64,000 nucleotides of DNA from Scedosporium boydii (Eukaryota > Ascomycota > Sordariomycetes > Microascales > Microascaceae): NCBI GenBank assembly GCA_002221725.1, contig NJFT01000106.1:62001-126000 (forward strand). The letters are read 5' to 3'. Below are positions 35,488-47,375 of this stretch, in pieces. Each line of letters opens with the position of its first letter. The stretch's first letter is position 1. The notes below the pieces were generated by a model that ran no database searches, had not been told where the DNA came from, and saw only the letters and a program-made list of their open reading frames with translations. The position numbers and the translations under genes were made by a program.

Positions 35488-36798
35488 CTACGTAGAGATA
35501 CCCCCATCTTTTAATACCTCCGCGACTCTAGTATCCCTCTTGCCGGCCACCGATTCCGTCCAGAAATCGCCTACCAACCTCTCATCCTCCGCAAGGATGC
35601 TCCAATTAGGACTATGGTCTGCCTTCAACCACTTGAAGTCGTTGACCTGATCCCACTTATTCTCATGGGTACTCGACCACGCAGGCGTCTTTCGCCACTG
35701 TTAGCTATTGCTACTCTGCTTGGAAGAAAAGAAAGAACGGGACCGAAGGGACATACATAACATTCAGGTATCGGCGCAAACCGAACCCGAGTGCAATCCT
35801 CAATAATGGGATGACTCGAGCAATGCAGATAAAAATCCACATTCCTACACTCATGGATCCTCACCTGCCTCGAAGCCACCACGAGAATCGAGTCCGACAC
35901 CCCCGTGACGTGAACGGGGCCCGCAACGCTCCCCGTAACGACGATGCACCTCCGCACATTCTTCAGCGCGAGGCCCGAAAACGCCGTCGCGCCGCTCGCC
36001 GGCGAGGACATGTCCACGACGCAACCCTCGAGGTCCGTCAGATCGCCGTAGGTGGCGGCCTGCGCGGCTGAGGGTGGGAGGACAATGTGCAGGTTGCGGT
36101 GGCCTGATAGCGAGATCGTCTTGGCGGCGGAGAAACTCGGTCTGCGGATTGTAGCTGTGCTGGGAGAGGCTTTGAGCTCTTGGTTGTAGTCCTTCTCGCT
36201 GGGGGTCGACGCCTCTTCTCTGGGAGGAGGCGCGGACCCTTGCTGGGTCTCTGGGTAGCTAGCTAGAACGCCGACATTGTGTCTGCGGTCCTCTTTTGCT
36301 GCTTGAGCTGCGTTCCTGGACCGGGCTTTGAATTGAAAGCGTTGTCGTGGCGCGACCTTGTCTACCTCCCTGTCTAGTTTGTCCGTCAAGCCTTTGATCG
36401 TCTTGAGTCCACTTGCTGTTAGAATTTCCCGTAGCCTCGCAACATGCAGAGTAAAAGAGTTCTCGAGGTGAACATTGGAAACATACCTCTGTGTATGACT
36501 TCTGGTCGTAAGTAGGTAAATACTCGGCCGCATCTGCTAGTTCGTTCGACAGGCGTGTGATTCCGACGCGGATGCTGTCGATCGCATCTTGTCGCGATGA
36601 GGCGGATGAGAGCTGGACTATTTCGGTATCTAGATCTAATTCATAGAGTTTTGTTAAAATTTAAAATGTCGTCGTAAACTCGTTTCACATCGTGATGGTG
36701 AGAGATCCTTTGGGGTCTTCGTTTGAAGGTGATGGTGGGACCATACTCGCTACTTCAGCCTGGAAGTGCTGGTAGAACTTGAGAATATTATTGCTCAT
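35488..36798 (-). CDS. tbcC: tubulin-folding cofactor C (TBCC domain)
   Basis: Four exons (36798-36747, 36635-36487, 36401-35757, 35697-35488) give 351 residues. The N-terminal spectrin-like helices start MSNNILKFYQHFQAEVA and include SRQDAIDSIRVGITRLSNEL. The C-terminal TBCC/C-CAP beta-helix begins near ISLSGHRNLHIVLP and contains SRQVRIHECRNVDFYLHC with the arginine finger that activates GTP hydrolysis on beta-tubulin, then HPIIEDCTRVRFAPIPE. The last exon has NKWDQVNDFKWLKADHSPNW, conserved in fungal cofactor C. The protein acts in the last step of alpha/beta-tubulin dimer assembly. The second exon has two possible acceptors six bases apart (36635 or 36629), both in frame. The exon 3 start at 36401 was chosen because it keeps the frame and has a CTAAC branch site. 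Confidence 0.87.
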
Positions 36799-37314
36799 TT
36801 CTCTTATGTCGTCGAACCGTCCAGGTCCTTGTGTGTGAGAGTATTGTAAAGCTGCGGCCGCTAGAATATCTCTCTAGAAGAAGTTCAGGTCTAGGTGAGA
36901 GTTTGGTGTTGCCTGGGCTAAACAGGCTTGTCGGGAATGAGGGGGCGGGGTGCCAAAAGCTGAAGCTGTCCACTCATCTTCACTGCATCAATATCTTCAC
37001 CAGAACCCCGAACTTGACTCGAAAATAGTTAGAAAAATGTATTAAAAATCCAGGATATTTATTTTGCAGCAACGTTGCCTCTCGTCGGAATAGTGAACAT
37101 CAGCTTAGGTTCTTTGAGAAGTGGGCGCGCATCACTATCTACATTTCCGGCTTGAATCATTGAGAGTCATACTCTGCTGGACGGCCTCTTGAAGCACAAC
37201 ATTACTACCATATTGACATCTATGCTTCGCTCTAAAACATGCCGTCTAATTCAACAAAGAAAATCTAATAAAATCTCATTAAACATTACTATCCACTTCC
37301 CCCCTTCCCCTGCT
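36799..37314. other. intergenic region between tbcC start and gpi1 stop
   Basis: About 515 bp carrying the tbcC promoter and the gpi1 3' tail. No further feature seen. Confidence 0.55.
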
Positions 37315-39750
37315 CTACTTCACATGCACCCCACCACTCCTCGCCCTCCCGGGCAACCCCCCAAAAGGATGCCTCCTCACCCCATTCACCGCCCAACTTG
37401 GCTTTCTCGCCGGCGCCGTCGACGAGCTCAGCGCCGTCCACATCTCCCAAATACCGGGGCGCTTCGCGGGGAGCATGCTGTACTGGAGGCTGTAGAGGTT
37501 CTTCCTGTCGATGGGGGGCACGAACTTGCCCGTCACGAGGCAAAGGAGGACGGTGGGAGAGAGGTAGTGTTTGCGGATGCGTTGGGCCATTTGAAGGTAT
37601 TGGTGGAACATGGCGCCAAAAGTTAAAGGAATCGGCTGCGGAGGAGAAGGGGTTAGACGGATGCTAGGCAACCTGAGGGGACTATTTGCGTACCTTGAGA
37701 TGAATGACGGAGGTGGGTGGCCGATTCAATGAGAGGGTTGTCGGTGACCATACGACAGGATGGCTCTTACCAAGTTCAAATCGGACACCGCCTGTAACGA
37801 GTGTCAGTTTCATGTCCAAAGGTAATCCGAGATGAAAACCGCCTTCAGGGCCGTCAGGCTGCTTGCTTACCTGGGAGTCGACTCGGATCCTTGATACGCA
37901 ACATGATAGCAAAAAGGGGAAAATGATTCAAGCAAGAAAGAAGCGTATCAAAAGCCGCCTTAAGCGAGATAATAATCATCCTCGCGATAGCAAAATTAAG
38001 ATAAAACACAAGCACGGTCGGCAGCAGGAAGACGAGGAGCGTAAAGACAATGGTCCCGACGAGGAGCTGATCGAGGTCGTAGTCGCACGAGTCGATACGG
38101 TTCCGAAGCACGTTGTGCTTCTTCCCGCGGAAGAGGTGGAAGAGGGAGATGAGGATGCTGAGCTGCCAGTTGAAGATGCGCGCGGAGGCGAGGTAGAAGG
38201 AGTAGATGTGGATGGTGAGGGCGGAGAGGAGGTCGGAGAACATGGCGAGGGGCATGCTGGCGCCGCCGAAGCTGGAGAAGCCGATGAACCATATTATGTG
38301 CGGTAGCATAGGTTGAAGGAAATCGATGAAGCCTGAAAGGAAGGGATAGTTAGTGTCTGTCCGATCTGGTCCGACTGTTAAGGCCTCAAGATCTGCACCT
38401 ACCTGACCAGTAGTCTATAACCCAAAGGAAAAGGTCGCCCAAGAATGCAGCCAACTCATTATTGAGCTTCAAACCCGCAGGCCAACCCATAAGCCATGTT
38501 ATACTGGTCTGCAACGCCTCGACGGTATATACCCTCAGCAAAATACCAATTTGCTGCCCTACCCACTCAGCATGTTCAATGATATAGGATCCCATGGCTA
38601 TTCCAATAATAACGTCATTGGCAACGAGCCACAAGCTATTGAAGAAGCGAATGTAGTCCGGATGGCTCGTCGTGACGCTCGCCCAATCATTCTTCCGCTG
38701 TCGCAGCTTCATGTGCTGGATGGGCCAGTAACAGAACTGCTGCAGTCTTATCTCGACCTGCTGCGCCGTGGCCGACAGATCCTTCAGGGCAGCGTGATGG
38801 GGTCGCGCTCGAAACTCCAATATTCGCAACACCACTTCCGTCATTACGCGATGTCCGAGGAGGATGAGCGCGAAACACCGCTGGATAATGGGGAAGACGT
38901 AGACGATAAACAGGCTCCAAAACCATGACATGGCCGCATCCTTAACGGTATTCGCCGATTCCACAACCCGCTCAGAAACGCTCAGACTCCGCTTCGGCCG
39001 GGGTCCGACCAGATGTAGGTTCTTCTGGAGCAACTGCTCTAGCTCCCACGCCCAGTTAATCTGGTTGATGACGCGCGGCAGGGTCTTTTCCTTTGGAGAG
39101 AGCGTCCGTTTTATGATGCTATGCTGCTTGAGCTTCTCGACCAGCCGTTGCTTCTCCTCCCGCTTCTCGCGCTCCTGCTGCTCGTGTTCGGCCTCGATCC
39201 CGCTCGTGGGCATGTCGAAGTATTTGTCCTCGAGGTCCAGTGCGATGGGGTTGAGCGACATGTATTGCATGCGGAGAGGCTGCGGGCGCTTGAAGAGGAC
39301 GATCTGGACGTTGGATGCTCGGGCGCAGCGGATGATGGGGACGGGGTAACTGGGTCCCGTTGTTGCGCGGACCCATGATGGATCGACGCTGGTAGTTTCG
39401 GGCGCATTTGTGACGCCAAGGACGTGCATTGACAAGTGTCCGCAGAGCTCGTAGACTCGATTGACCGCATGGTTGGAGTTTCGCAAGAGCGTTCCTATTT
39501 TTAAATGGTATTCGACATTATTGGGCTGGAACGGTTTGGAACGGTCAGTATCGACTTCTTTTAGCCACAACACGAGCGCAAATAAAAGTCCGGCTTGCGG
39601 GCTGGGGACACGAACATCGGCGACGTCTAGAACAGCCACGACAAAGACGTCGAGCTCAGAGTTCTTCCATCCCACTATGACCCCGGGAAACTCTGATCGG
39701 GCAATGTCTGCCGGCCAGAAGATCCTCATCAAACCATCATATCTCGGCAT
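37315..39750 (-). CDS. gpi1: GPI-GlcNAc transferase complex subunit Gpi1 (PIG-Q)
   Basis: Exons 39750-38403, 38332-37871, 37791-37694 and 37635-37315 join to 742 residues. The N-terminus reads GLMRIFWPADIARSEFPGV and VGWKNSELDVFVV, typical of Gpi1. Membrane segments follow in the second half (MSWFWSLFIVYVFPIIQRC; LWLVANDVIIGIAMGSYII; a long segment around FIDFLQPMLPHIIWFIGFSS; TIVFTLLVFLLPTVLVFYL). A HLFRGKKHNVLRNRIDSCDYDLDQLL block is the family signature (quoted in parts: NVLRNRIDSCDYDLDQLL). Gpi1 stabilises the ER complex that adds N-acetylglucosamine to phosphatidylinositol, the first step of GPI-anchor synthesis. All junctions are in frame. The start codon lies inside the last codons of the upstream gene on the same strand. 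Confidence 0.9.
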
Positions 39751-40287
39751 CGCAGCGAGTGCTGCTCAGGAGGTGTACTCGTGCGTCGTTCGAATCAAAG
39801 CGTCTTGTTTGTGTGATATGTGGTGGGGAATTAGAAGGAGCCTCGTCGTCGCAGTTGCTCTCGGGCAGATAGGCCAAATCTTGGACCTCGAACGTGCTGG
39901 AAGAGAAGTCCTTGTTAACACCACTTGATCGGGAAAACGCGTCGCCTTCCTCTCCCCGCGCCTCCACCGCTCCCCCAGGTAGTTTGGAACCCACCAGATC
40001 AGCTTCTGCCTTTGTTATGATTTGTATAGGAATCAACAGAACTAGAAAGAAGAATGTGAGGATCAGGAATCCCCCAGCTGCCCGAGTCTAGAGAGGTAAC
40101 GTCCTGTTAGACATGTCCCGCCAAAGTGTCGGAAGGAAAAAGGACAGGTAATGCGGGAGCTACTTGCCACTACTCCGTATTCCCAGGCAAAGATGGCAAG
40201 CTCATAAAGGCGGGTAACGAGATCCCAGCGCGCGGTTATGTATCCGGCCACAAAGATTGCCCAAGCGAAGATCGAAAAGGCGTGCAT
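39737..40287 (-). CDS. small protein with two membrane segments, overlaps the gpi1 start
   Basis: Exons 40287-40168 and 40087-39737 give 156 residues. The first exon encodes a hydrophobic start (MHAFSIFAWAIFVAGYITA) and the second opens with GGFLILTFFFLVLLIPIQII, so two membrane-spanning helices are likely, followed by a polar cytosolic-type tail. I do not recognise a family. The intron either starts with GC (gcaagt at 40167, a strong GC-type donor) or with a weaker gtagtg six bases earlier; both keep the frame. An in-frame TAG lies just upstream of the start. The stop codon (39737-39739) lies 14 bases into gpi1, in another frame. It may be a real small gene, the first cistron of a shared mRNA, or a leader frame of gpi1. 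Confidence 0.55.
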
Positions 40288-41108
40288 GGACTATGTCGTC
40301 TTTCGAGGCGTCGTCTCATCGCCTCTCTGCACTTGGGGGCGAGGAAGGGAAAATGTCGTCGTGGGAATGATTGTGTCGCTCTTGGTAGGTTTACTTCGTT
40401 TCGTAGTAGAAGTCGGGCGGCGAAAAGAGTTCAGAAGAATTCGGCAGGTTCCCTAGCATCGACCGATATGTCCATTTTGCGCTGTTTTCTCTTTCGGCGG
40501 GAGATTCATTTTTATGAAGGTGGATACGCGAGGGCGAGCATGTTGCGGTACGTCGTACTATTTCTGGTTCAGGGATCGTCACCAATTGCAAGGTTGTTGA
40601 AGTGACTTGGACAGGGGCGCAGCAAAGCCAGATTCAAGGGAGCAGATGCGGGTGGAAATTGATACAAGTGTTAGCAGCTGTATATGGGTGGTGTCGACTG
40701 GTTCACACTTCAGCATTGTCAAAGGCAGCGCAGCTTCACGAAACGGTGGCAAGGAAGAAATGGAGGAGATGATGAGGGTGGCCAAAACTGTTCTAAAAGA
40801 CGTTTATTTCCCAGAAAAGAAGAAGTACTGGTATCGCATATATATGTAGATGAGTTCCTCATTAAATAGTAATGATACAAGTGCGCCAGAGGGGAGAAGA
40901 GCCACTGCGAGGGCCATCGACGTCCATCTGGAGCGTGATACAAGTCATTGCTCGCTTCGACTTGGTTGCCGAGAAATGCGAATCGTATTCTGACGGAATT
41001 CTACAGGTCCGTATGTGGCAAAGGCAGGTACTCTCGGTACTCTCGGTACTCTCGGCCCTTGGCTTGGAGAGACGTGATGTTGAGCTGTGTCAAAGGATAA
41101 AGCGTTTG
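40288..41108. other. intergenic region between the small membrane gene and mdm35
   Basis: No coding frame with recognisable features. Contains a short 9-bp tandem repeat at 41027. Confidence 0.5.
41027..41053. repeat. three tandem copies of GGTACTCTC
   Basis: Three perfect 9-bp units in a row, just beyond the mdm35 stop. A minor minisatellite. Confidence 0.85.
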
Positions 41109-41627
41109 TTCTGGCAAATTGTTAAATGTTTCGAAGTATAACAGCTTTGAGAATAGCCAGGGAGATCTTACATTTTCTCCCCATATAAGTCGTGTCGTTT
41201 TCTTTGTTATCTTCCCTTGCCTCGTCTAAGAGCTTGTCGATGCCCCGAGACTTGAGGGCGACCTACGCAAATTGGTGAGCTTTACGGACGCCCGGATAAT
41301 TGACGGGAATCTAAAGTTAATGGCATAGGTATCTTACCTCTAAGCATTTCCTGTACTCCTTAAAGAGGCCAGCGCACTCGTTGTTGTCGGTTCCATTCCC
41401 ACGCAAGTATTCTATTCAAGTGCCCATTCCGTTAGTTTGGTGCACTCGATGACTCTGGCAATGAGAGGCGGGAGACCGGGAACTGGTTGTACTCACTATC
41501 GCTGTACCACTTTAAGAAACAAGTATCGTAGCGCCTTGAAAAGTATTAGTAGAGGAGGGAGATAGAATGGCTGGAGTCGAACCTACTCTTTCACCTCATT
41601 ACATTCAGATGCTAGAGAGGCTGACAT
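41109..41627 (-). CDS. mdm35: Mdm35/UPF0203 twin CX9C intermembrane-space protein
   Basis: Exons 41627-41587, 41534-41497, 41411-41338, 41262-41172 and two bases at 41110-41109 give 81 residues. Two CX9C motifs are present (C-NEVKERYDT-C and C-AGLFKEYRK-C), the fold oxidised by Mia40 in the mitochondrial intermembrane space, followed by the family block ALKSRGIDKLLDEAREDNKE. Mdm35 forms a complex with Ups1/Ups2 lipid-transfer proteins and protects them from degradation; it supports cardiolipin and PE homeostasis. The last intron splits the stop codon (T|AA). If it is retained, the frame reads through 17 further codons to a stop near 41118. Four or five exons in under 250 coding bases is typical of this gene in fungi. 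Confidence 0.9.
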
Positions 41628-42142
41628 GATGAAAGTTGGTTGGGGTTTGGAGAATGTACTGAATGACCTGGATGGAGTTTCCTTTCAAGAGAGAATAGAA
41701 AACTCGAGTCCTTTCAGAGGTTATAAAATTGATAAAGAACGCTGGCTGTGACTTGTAATGGTGATGATGAGAATATGCCAATGTGTTAAGGTGAAGACTC
41801 TTGTAAGACGGGAGGCAAATCGGCAGGAGTGATCTACATCGATCACTTTCTGCCAGTCCTCCTTCCAGTTGTAGGTCCTTATCGATAAGGATTTCACTCT
41901 CTCTCAATAACCAGTAGATCAAGTTGTACAGGTACCAGTAACACATATTCTTCTTCCAATTACAGCCCAATCTGACATTTCAGCTGTACCTGTACTAACT
42001 ATATTTCGCACCCCACCCTTTTTACATCCACACCATTGGATCTTAATCCTTTTCTCATTCCGAAATTTATTTCGGTCGAGGTTTTTCGGCGACTTCATCC
42101 CACCACACTCATCCCCATCCAACGCCCAGCGCAACCGCAAGG
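41628..42142. promoter_or_regulatory. divergent promoter region mdm35 / rrp6
   Basis: About 515 bp between opposite start codons. The stretch is A/T-richer than its surroundings on the mdm35 side. No specific element recognised. Confidence 0.55.
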
Positions 42143-45099
42143 ATGGAGGATTTCAAAGCGGTCAAGGACAACCTCCAGTCGGCTCTGGTCTCGACAATAA
42201 AAGCCACCAACAAACTAGCCGCCCAAGATCTTCCCTTCCAGCGAACGGTGAACTCGGACATCGACCGTCGTCTCGATGAAAGCACTAGCCGGATCCTGGG
42301 TCTCGCGACCCAACTGCTCAAAGCCGCTCCTCGGCCGGGTCGTGCGGCGCCACCGAAGCTCGAAGAAATCGAGGATATTGATATGAATTGGCGCCGTATC
42401 GTGGACGTCGTCGATGCCACTTTCGAACAAGCCGACCTTGCCCTTGACGAGTATACGGGACTGGTGAAGCGGAAGGAAGCTCCCACTGGTGATGCTGACA
42501 AGGTTCGTTGGTCCCATCTTGGGGGTTCTCTCCCGATCGGATGTATTTTGGCCCCCGTGATATGTGTTAACCTCTTTTCTTTCGTAGGCGCCTCCTGCCA
42601 AGAAGCCAAAGTCACTCACTCTGCAACCTAATCAGCGAAAGGCGAACATCTCGAAGCCCCAGCTCCTCTTTGAGCGCGCCCCCAATAACTTTCCCACTGG
42701 CCCCTGGAAGCCACTTCTCACGAAGAAACCCCACGCTATTCAACCCCTAGAACAGAGCCTTCGTATTGATACTGGTGGAGAGTCTAACAACGGGTCCTCA
42801 GAGTATGATTATTTACGTTTTTTTACCTCTCCTTACCCCCCCGGGAATTGGAAAGAGATGTGCCTACAGACGGCGCAGGAAACTGTGGCAGTCTAGTTCA
42901 ATGCTAACAAAGGACGGGGGGTCTAGATACAAGCATCCTTATGAGACTGAAATTTGCGAAATGGACTACCCAGAGCGCGTTTTCGAGAAGGCCGACCCGA
43001 TCAAGTACCGGCCGATGGAGGAGAGCGAGGCTACGTGGGTGGATACGTACGAGGGGGTACTTGAGATGTTGGAGGAACTGAAGAAGGCCTCGGAGATTGC
43101 AATTGACTTGGAGCATCACGACTACAGGACGTATTTGGGCCTTACTAGTCTCATGCAGATTAGCACAAGGGACCGCGACTGGGTTATAGATACTCTGAGG
43201 CCATGGCGACACAGGCTTGAGGTTCTCAACGAGGTGTTTGCCGATCCCAAGATTGTCAAGGTATTGTGGAGATTTTTCTTCCTCGCGCCTGTTATTTCAG
43301 ATGTGAAAAACTAACGTTGCGCCTGTGCAGGTCCTGCATGGAGCATTTATGGACGTCATCTGGCTGCAGCGAGATCTTGGCTTGTATTTGGTGGGGTACT
43401 TTGACACGCATTTTGCGTCCAAGGCGCTCAGCTACCAGTCGCATAGCTTGGCGTTTTTGCTCAAGAAGTTTATCGACTTTGACGCCGATAAGAAATATCA
43501 GCTAGCGGATTGGCGCATACGGTAGGGCTACATCTACGAACTTGCGATGCCCCGCAACTTTTCTTCTTTTCGGGATGAGCCGCGACTAACTCGGTGGCCT
43601 CTTGTTCTAGCCCCCTGCCCGAGGAGATGTTATTCTACGCTCGTTCTGATACCCACTTCCTCCTCTACATCTACGACATGATGCGCAACGAGCTGATCGA
43701 AAAGTCGGACGAAAACGATCCAGAGGCGGACCTACTCGGGGCGGTGCTCCAAAAGTCCCGCGAACAGGCGTTGAGCCGCTACGAGAACCCCGTCTTCATC
43801 GAGGAGACGGGCGGCGGTACCAAGGGCTGGTATAATATGGTTATCAGACAGCCCACGCCTCTCAACAGTCAACAATTCTCCGTGTTCCGCGCGGTATGGA
43901 AATGGAGAGACGAGTCAGCTCGCCGCAACGACGAAAGCGTCGGCTACGTGCTCCCCACGCAGGGCGTATGGGATATTGCCAAAATTCTCCCGCCTGATCT
44001 CAAGGCTCTGCACAGCCTTCTGCCCCGATATGCTTGGCAGGCGAAGGTCGAAGTCAATGACCTTTGGAAGGTGGTGCAGGAGGCGCAAGCCAGGGGCACG
44101 GACGGGCCGACACTGCAGCAGTTCCTGATCGGCGGCGCGCAGCTAAAGGACGGAAACGCGACGCGCGGCGTCAAGGCAGGTGGTGTCGCGCTTGACACTG
44201 ACTACTCGCTCGAGGTTGGAGATTTGGAAGTCCGTCGCATGTCGCGGTCACAGCTGTTTGGCGACATGGAAGTGAGCAGTGTCTGGGAGCAGGGGTCGAA
44301 GTCGACGAGGGATCAGGACGAGTACATCCAGTTGCCGTGGCAGAGGCTCTACAGTGCTGAGGAGATACGCGCAGCAATGCGAGAAGATGCGAACGGCGTG
44401 GCGAAGGATGGCGATGAGAGCGGTGTCGCGGCCGACGCTGCTACGAAGGCGGAAGGGGCGGAAGAGCCTGTTGAGGATGGCGAGTTTACGCTCAAGGCAG
44501 GCTTGAAGCGGAAGAGGCAGGCGGACAGCGAGCAGGCCACCACTACCCAGGCCGAGAATAATGCCGACGGAGAGGAGGATGAGGACGATGAGGATGAAGA
44601 GATGGATGAGGAGGACGACGGAGGCGTGCCCGTGGCCGAGGGCGAGACCGAGGCAGAGACGCGCTCGCTATCTTCATCCAAGGGAGTATCCGAGGAGGCT
44701 CAAGCCGAAGCTGAGAGCACGGAGGAGGCAATCGAATTGGAGTCGGTGGACAACGAGAAATCCGGAGACAATGAGAAACCCAAAGACAGCAAGAAATCTA
44801 AGAAGGGAACTTCGCGTCGGGAGAAGAAGAAGGCCAAGTTGAAGAGGCAGCGCGAAGCGCAAAGGGCGAAGAATGGCGTGCAGGCGGAGGAGGAGGTGCA
44901 GCCGTTTGATTACTCCAAGGCCCAGTCTGTGTTGCACGGCAAGCGCGCAGCTCCCCCGCAAGGTGCGGGTGCGGGTGCGGGCCCTGCTAAGGGCAAGGCT
45001 TTGTTTGATCCGTATGCGAAGACGGGAGAGGAGGGCGTAAAGGGTGCGAGGAAGGCTCCTCCTATCCACGGTGGAAGGAGTGCTACTTTCAAGAAGTAA
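42143..45099 (+). CDS. rrp6: exosome 3'-5' exoribonuclease Rrp6 (EXOSC10)
   Basis: Exons 42143-42502, 42588-42802, 42927-43260, 43331-43521 and 43611-45099 join to 862 residues. Order: N-terminal PMC2NT domain (binds Rrp47), then PYETEI and the DEDD-Y nuclease core with motif [17 protein letters not shown] (acidic pair D252/E254), motif [21 protein letters not shown], and motif [17 protein letters not shown] with the catalytic Tyr and Asp. An HRDC domain follows (from [16 protein letters not shown] to about [12 protein letters not shown]). The C-terminus is a long acidic stretch then Lys/Arg-rich, fitting the lasso and nuclear signals. Rrp6 trims rRNA, snoRNA and degrades nuclear RNAs with the exosome. 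The junctions restore the motifs, so the model is firm. Confidence 0.94.
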
Positions 45100-47375
45100 A
45101 CAGAGGGTGATGGAAAGCCAAAAAAAGAAAAATCGGGAGCTACGAGGATGGGCGCATTGGGCGTTGGTGGGCCAAGCCTGACAGACTGAGCGTATCTTAC
45201 GGTATCGTCATGAATGACGGTGACATTCAGGCGCTGTACGAGAGTACAGTGGTAGTTTAGATGGGCCAGGCCATGAATAAAGGTCGAATTGTCCAACGGC
45301 AGCGTTAATCGTGTGACTTTTTGTGCCTTTCGCATGTGAGCTATTCTTCCGTCAAAGTTCGAGTGCCGGGCTGGGCCAGGGCCCAGGACGTGGGGAGTGG
45401 TTGAATTCCACGACAAGAACCCAGACTTTGTTCTGTTCCATTCGAAGGATCGAGATGCATACAGCATCACATCAAAGGGCAAGCAAGTCAGGTAATTAGC
45501 CGGGATGGATTATCCGGTTCCGTGTACACTTCGTGCTCACCGAGGGGCCATGCAAGACGTGCTTGGCGGCATGGATCTGTGCATGCATGCATGTTTCGGG
45601 AAGCTGTTTAATGAGGAGGTGGAGGTGGGAATTGTAATTGATATTGGTGTTCCCCCCCCCGGAGCTGTGAAGGGCCTGTGATGGTGAGAATGCCGAACCC
45701 ATTTGATCCTTCGTTCCCCCATCCCACTTGAAGAGTTTGGGTACCTGTACCAATTCTTCGAGCATTCCATTGCCTCTGTCTCTATCGTGAGTAGCCAGCG
45801 TAGCAGGGCTGGTTTTATCTGCGCAGGCCAGAGCCATCTAGCGTATATGCACTCCGTAGTGTCCAGGGAAGAGGACAAGTACGAAGCAGGAAGTAGGAAG
45901 CAGCTTCAAGCGAGGTCGCAGCGGAACTAGCATCATCAACGATCCATCAATGCATCGATTTTGATTGCGCACTCGCACTCGACGCACGTCGTCCGTCGTC
46001 CGTCGTCCGTCTGTCCCCCCCCACCTCCCGCGCCCGCGTCCGCCCCCCTAATTTCCTTAACCCGGGGGCGGGAGAGACAACGGGAAGGGGGAAGGGGGAA
46101 GAAGCAAAGAAATGATCAGCAAAAATCTCAAAGACTTCCCGAATACTTCGTGACATGTCAACTGCATCCAAACCTCACTATCCTCAGCTTAGCTGCAGAA
46201 CTTCGATCCCACCCTACGGTGAAGATGGAAACGAAAACGTGCAGCTCGTTTGGACTGTCCTGGCCCTTTTCCCCCACTCCTCCCTACACTAGTCCGCTGG
46301 CCCAAGGAAAAAAAGGTCAGCGGCTTTGGGTTAGCAGCAGTGCACAAATTGAAGCTCCAAGTGGGCGCCGCCACTAGCGCGGTATCGAATGAGAGGCCGT
46401 CGTGGACGCACGCGCAACCCGGGGGCGAGGTGGGATTGGGGCCAAGAAAATGCCCAGAGTTGAACCTGGTATCTCGAGCCAGAAGCACGGATTCGGTGGG
46501 AGGCGGAAACGCAGAACGAAAAGAGATCGAACTAGGCCCTGCTGGGATGCCAGAATCGAATATTGGAGATATGCGTACCAGCCATGGGCTCATTGGGGAG
46601 CTCATGGGTTCATGGGGTCCATGGGATGCTTTTTGGGGGGGGTGTGACGATGTTTTGGGTCGTGTTAGGCGCAGCACGAGGGATGGCGGAATGGGGGGCG
46701 TCTGTTCTCCAGAGGAAAGAGTACGAATTGATTGATTGATTGCATTGCACGATGCGGGTGGTGTTATTGGTCTCTTCCGTCTCGTTCTCTCTGTCTCTCC
46801 GTCTCTCTCTCTGTATCTCTCTGTTTTGTCTGTGGCGCCGTCTCTCCCTTCTCGTCTTTGCCTTCTTCTCCTGACGCAGGCTCAACTGAAGAACTGATGG
46901 GAGGGGGTCCTTGCGTCAATGATAACCAGTTTTAAACGAAGCCTTTCTTCGTTCAATGTTTCTTTATATTTCGGGAGTTGGAAAAGATCGGATCCTCAAA
47001 TAATCTCTAATCGAACAAATCTCGCTCTCTCCCGACGACACCCTCCACCCTCCACGCTCCACCCTCCCCGACCCCGACGCAACGAGACGCGGGATTACTT
47101 TCCATTTTTAATCCAAGACAAAAGCCAGATCTGATCCAACTTCAATTTACCAGGTTTTTCCAGAAACAAAAAAGGAAGATCAAAAATCCCCAAAGACCTG
47201 GAGAAACCCGCCCCGATTGGCTTATGAAGTATATTGCTGCCCGATATTGGATATTGAGAGCAGATCAATCCACCCCACTGCATCGCAGAGTCCCAAACGG
47301 CCCTTTTTTATTTCCCTGATTTTGCTTCGATCTACACTCCCTCCTCCACATAATAACTATTATAATACGTCGGCG
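45100..47375. other. intergenic region between rrp6 and the Kre9-like gene
   Basis: No coding frame supported. Holds short tandem repeats of GTCGTCC around 45987-46010, a C8-9 run near 45651, an (ATTG) run at 46728 and a pyrimidine-rich leader (46790-46870, 47030-47080). Confidence 0.5.
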
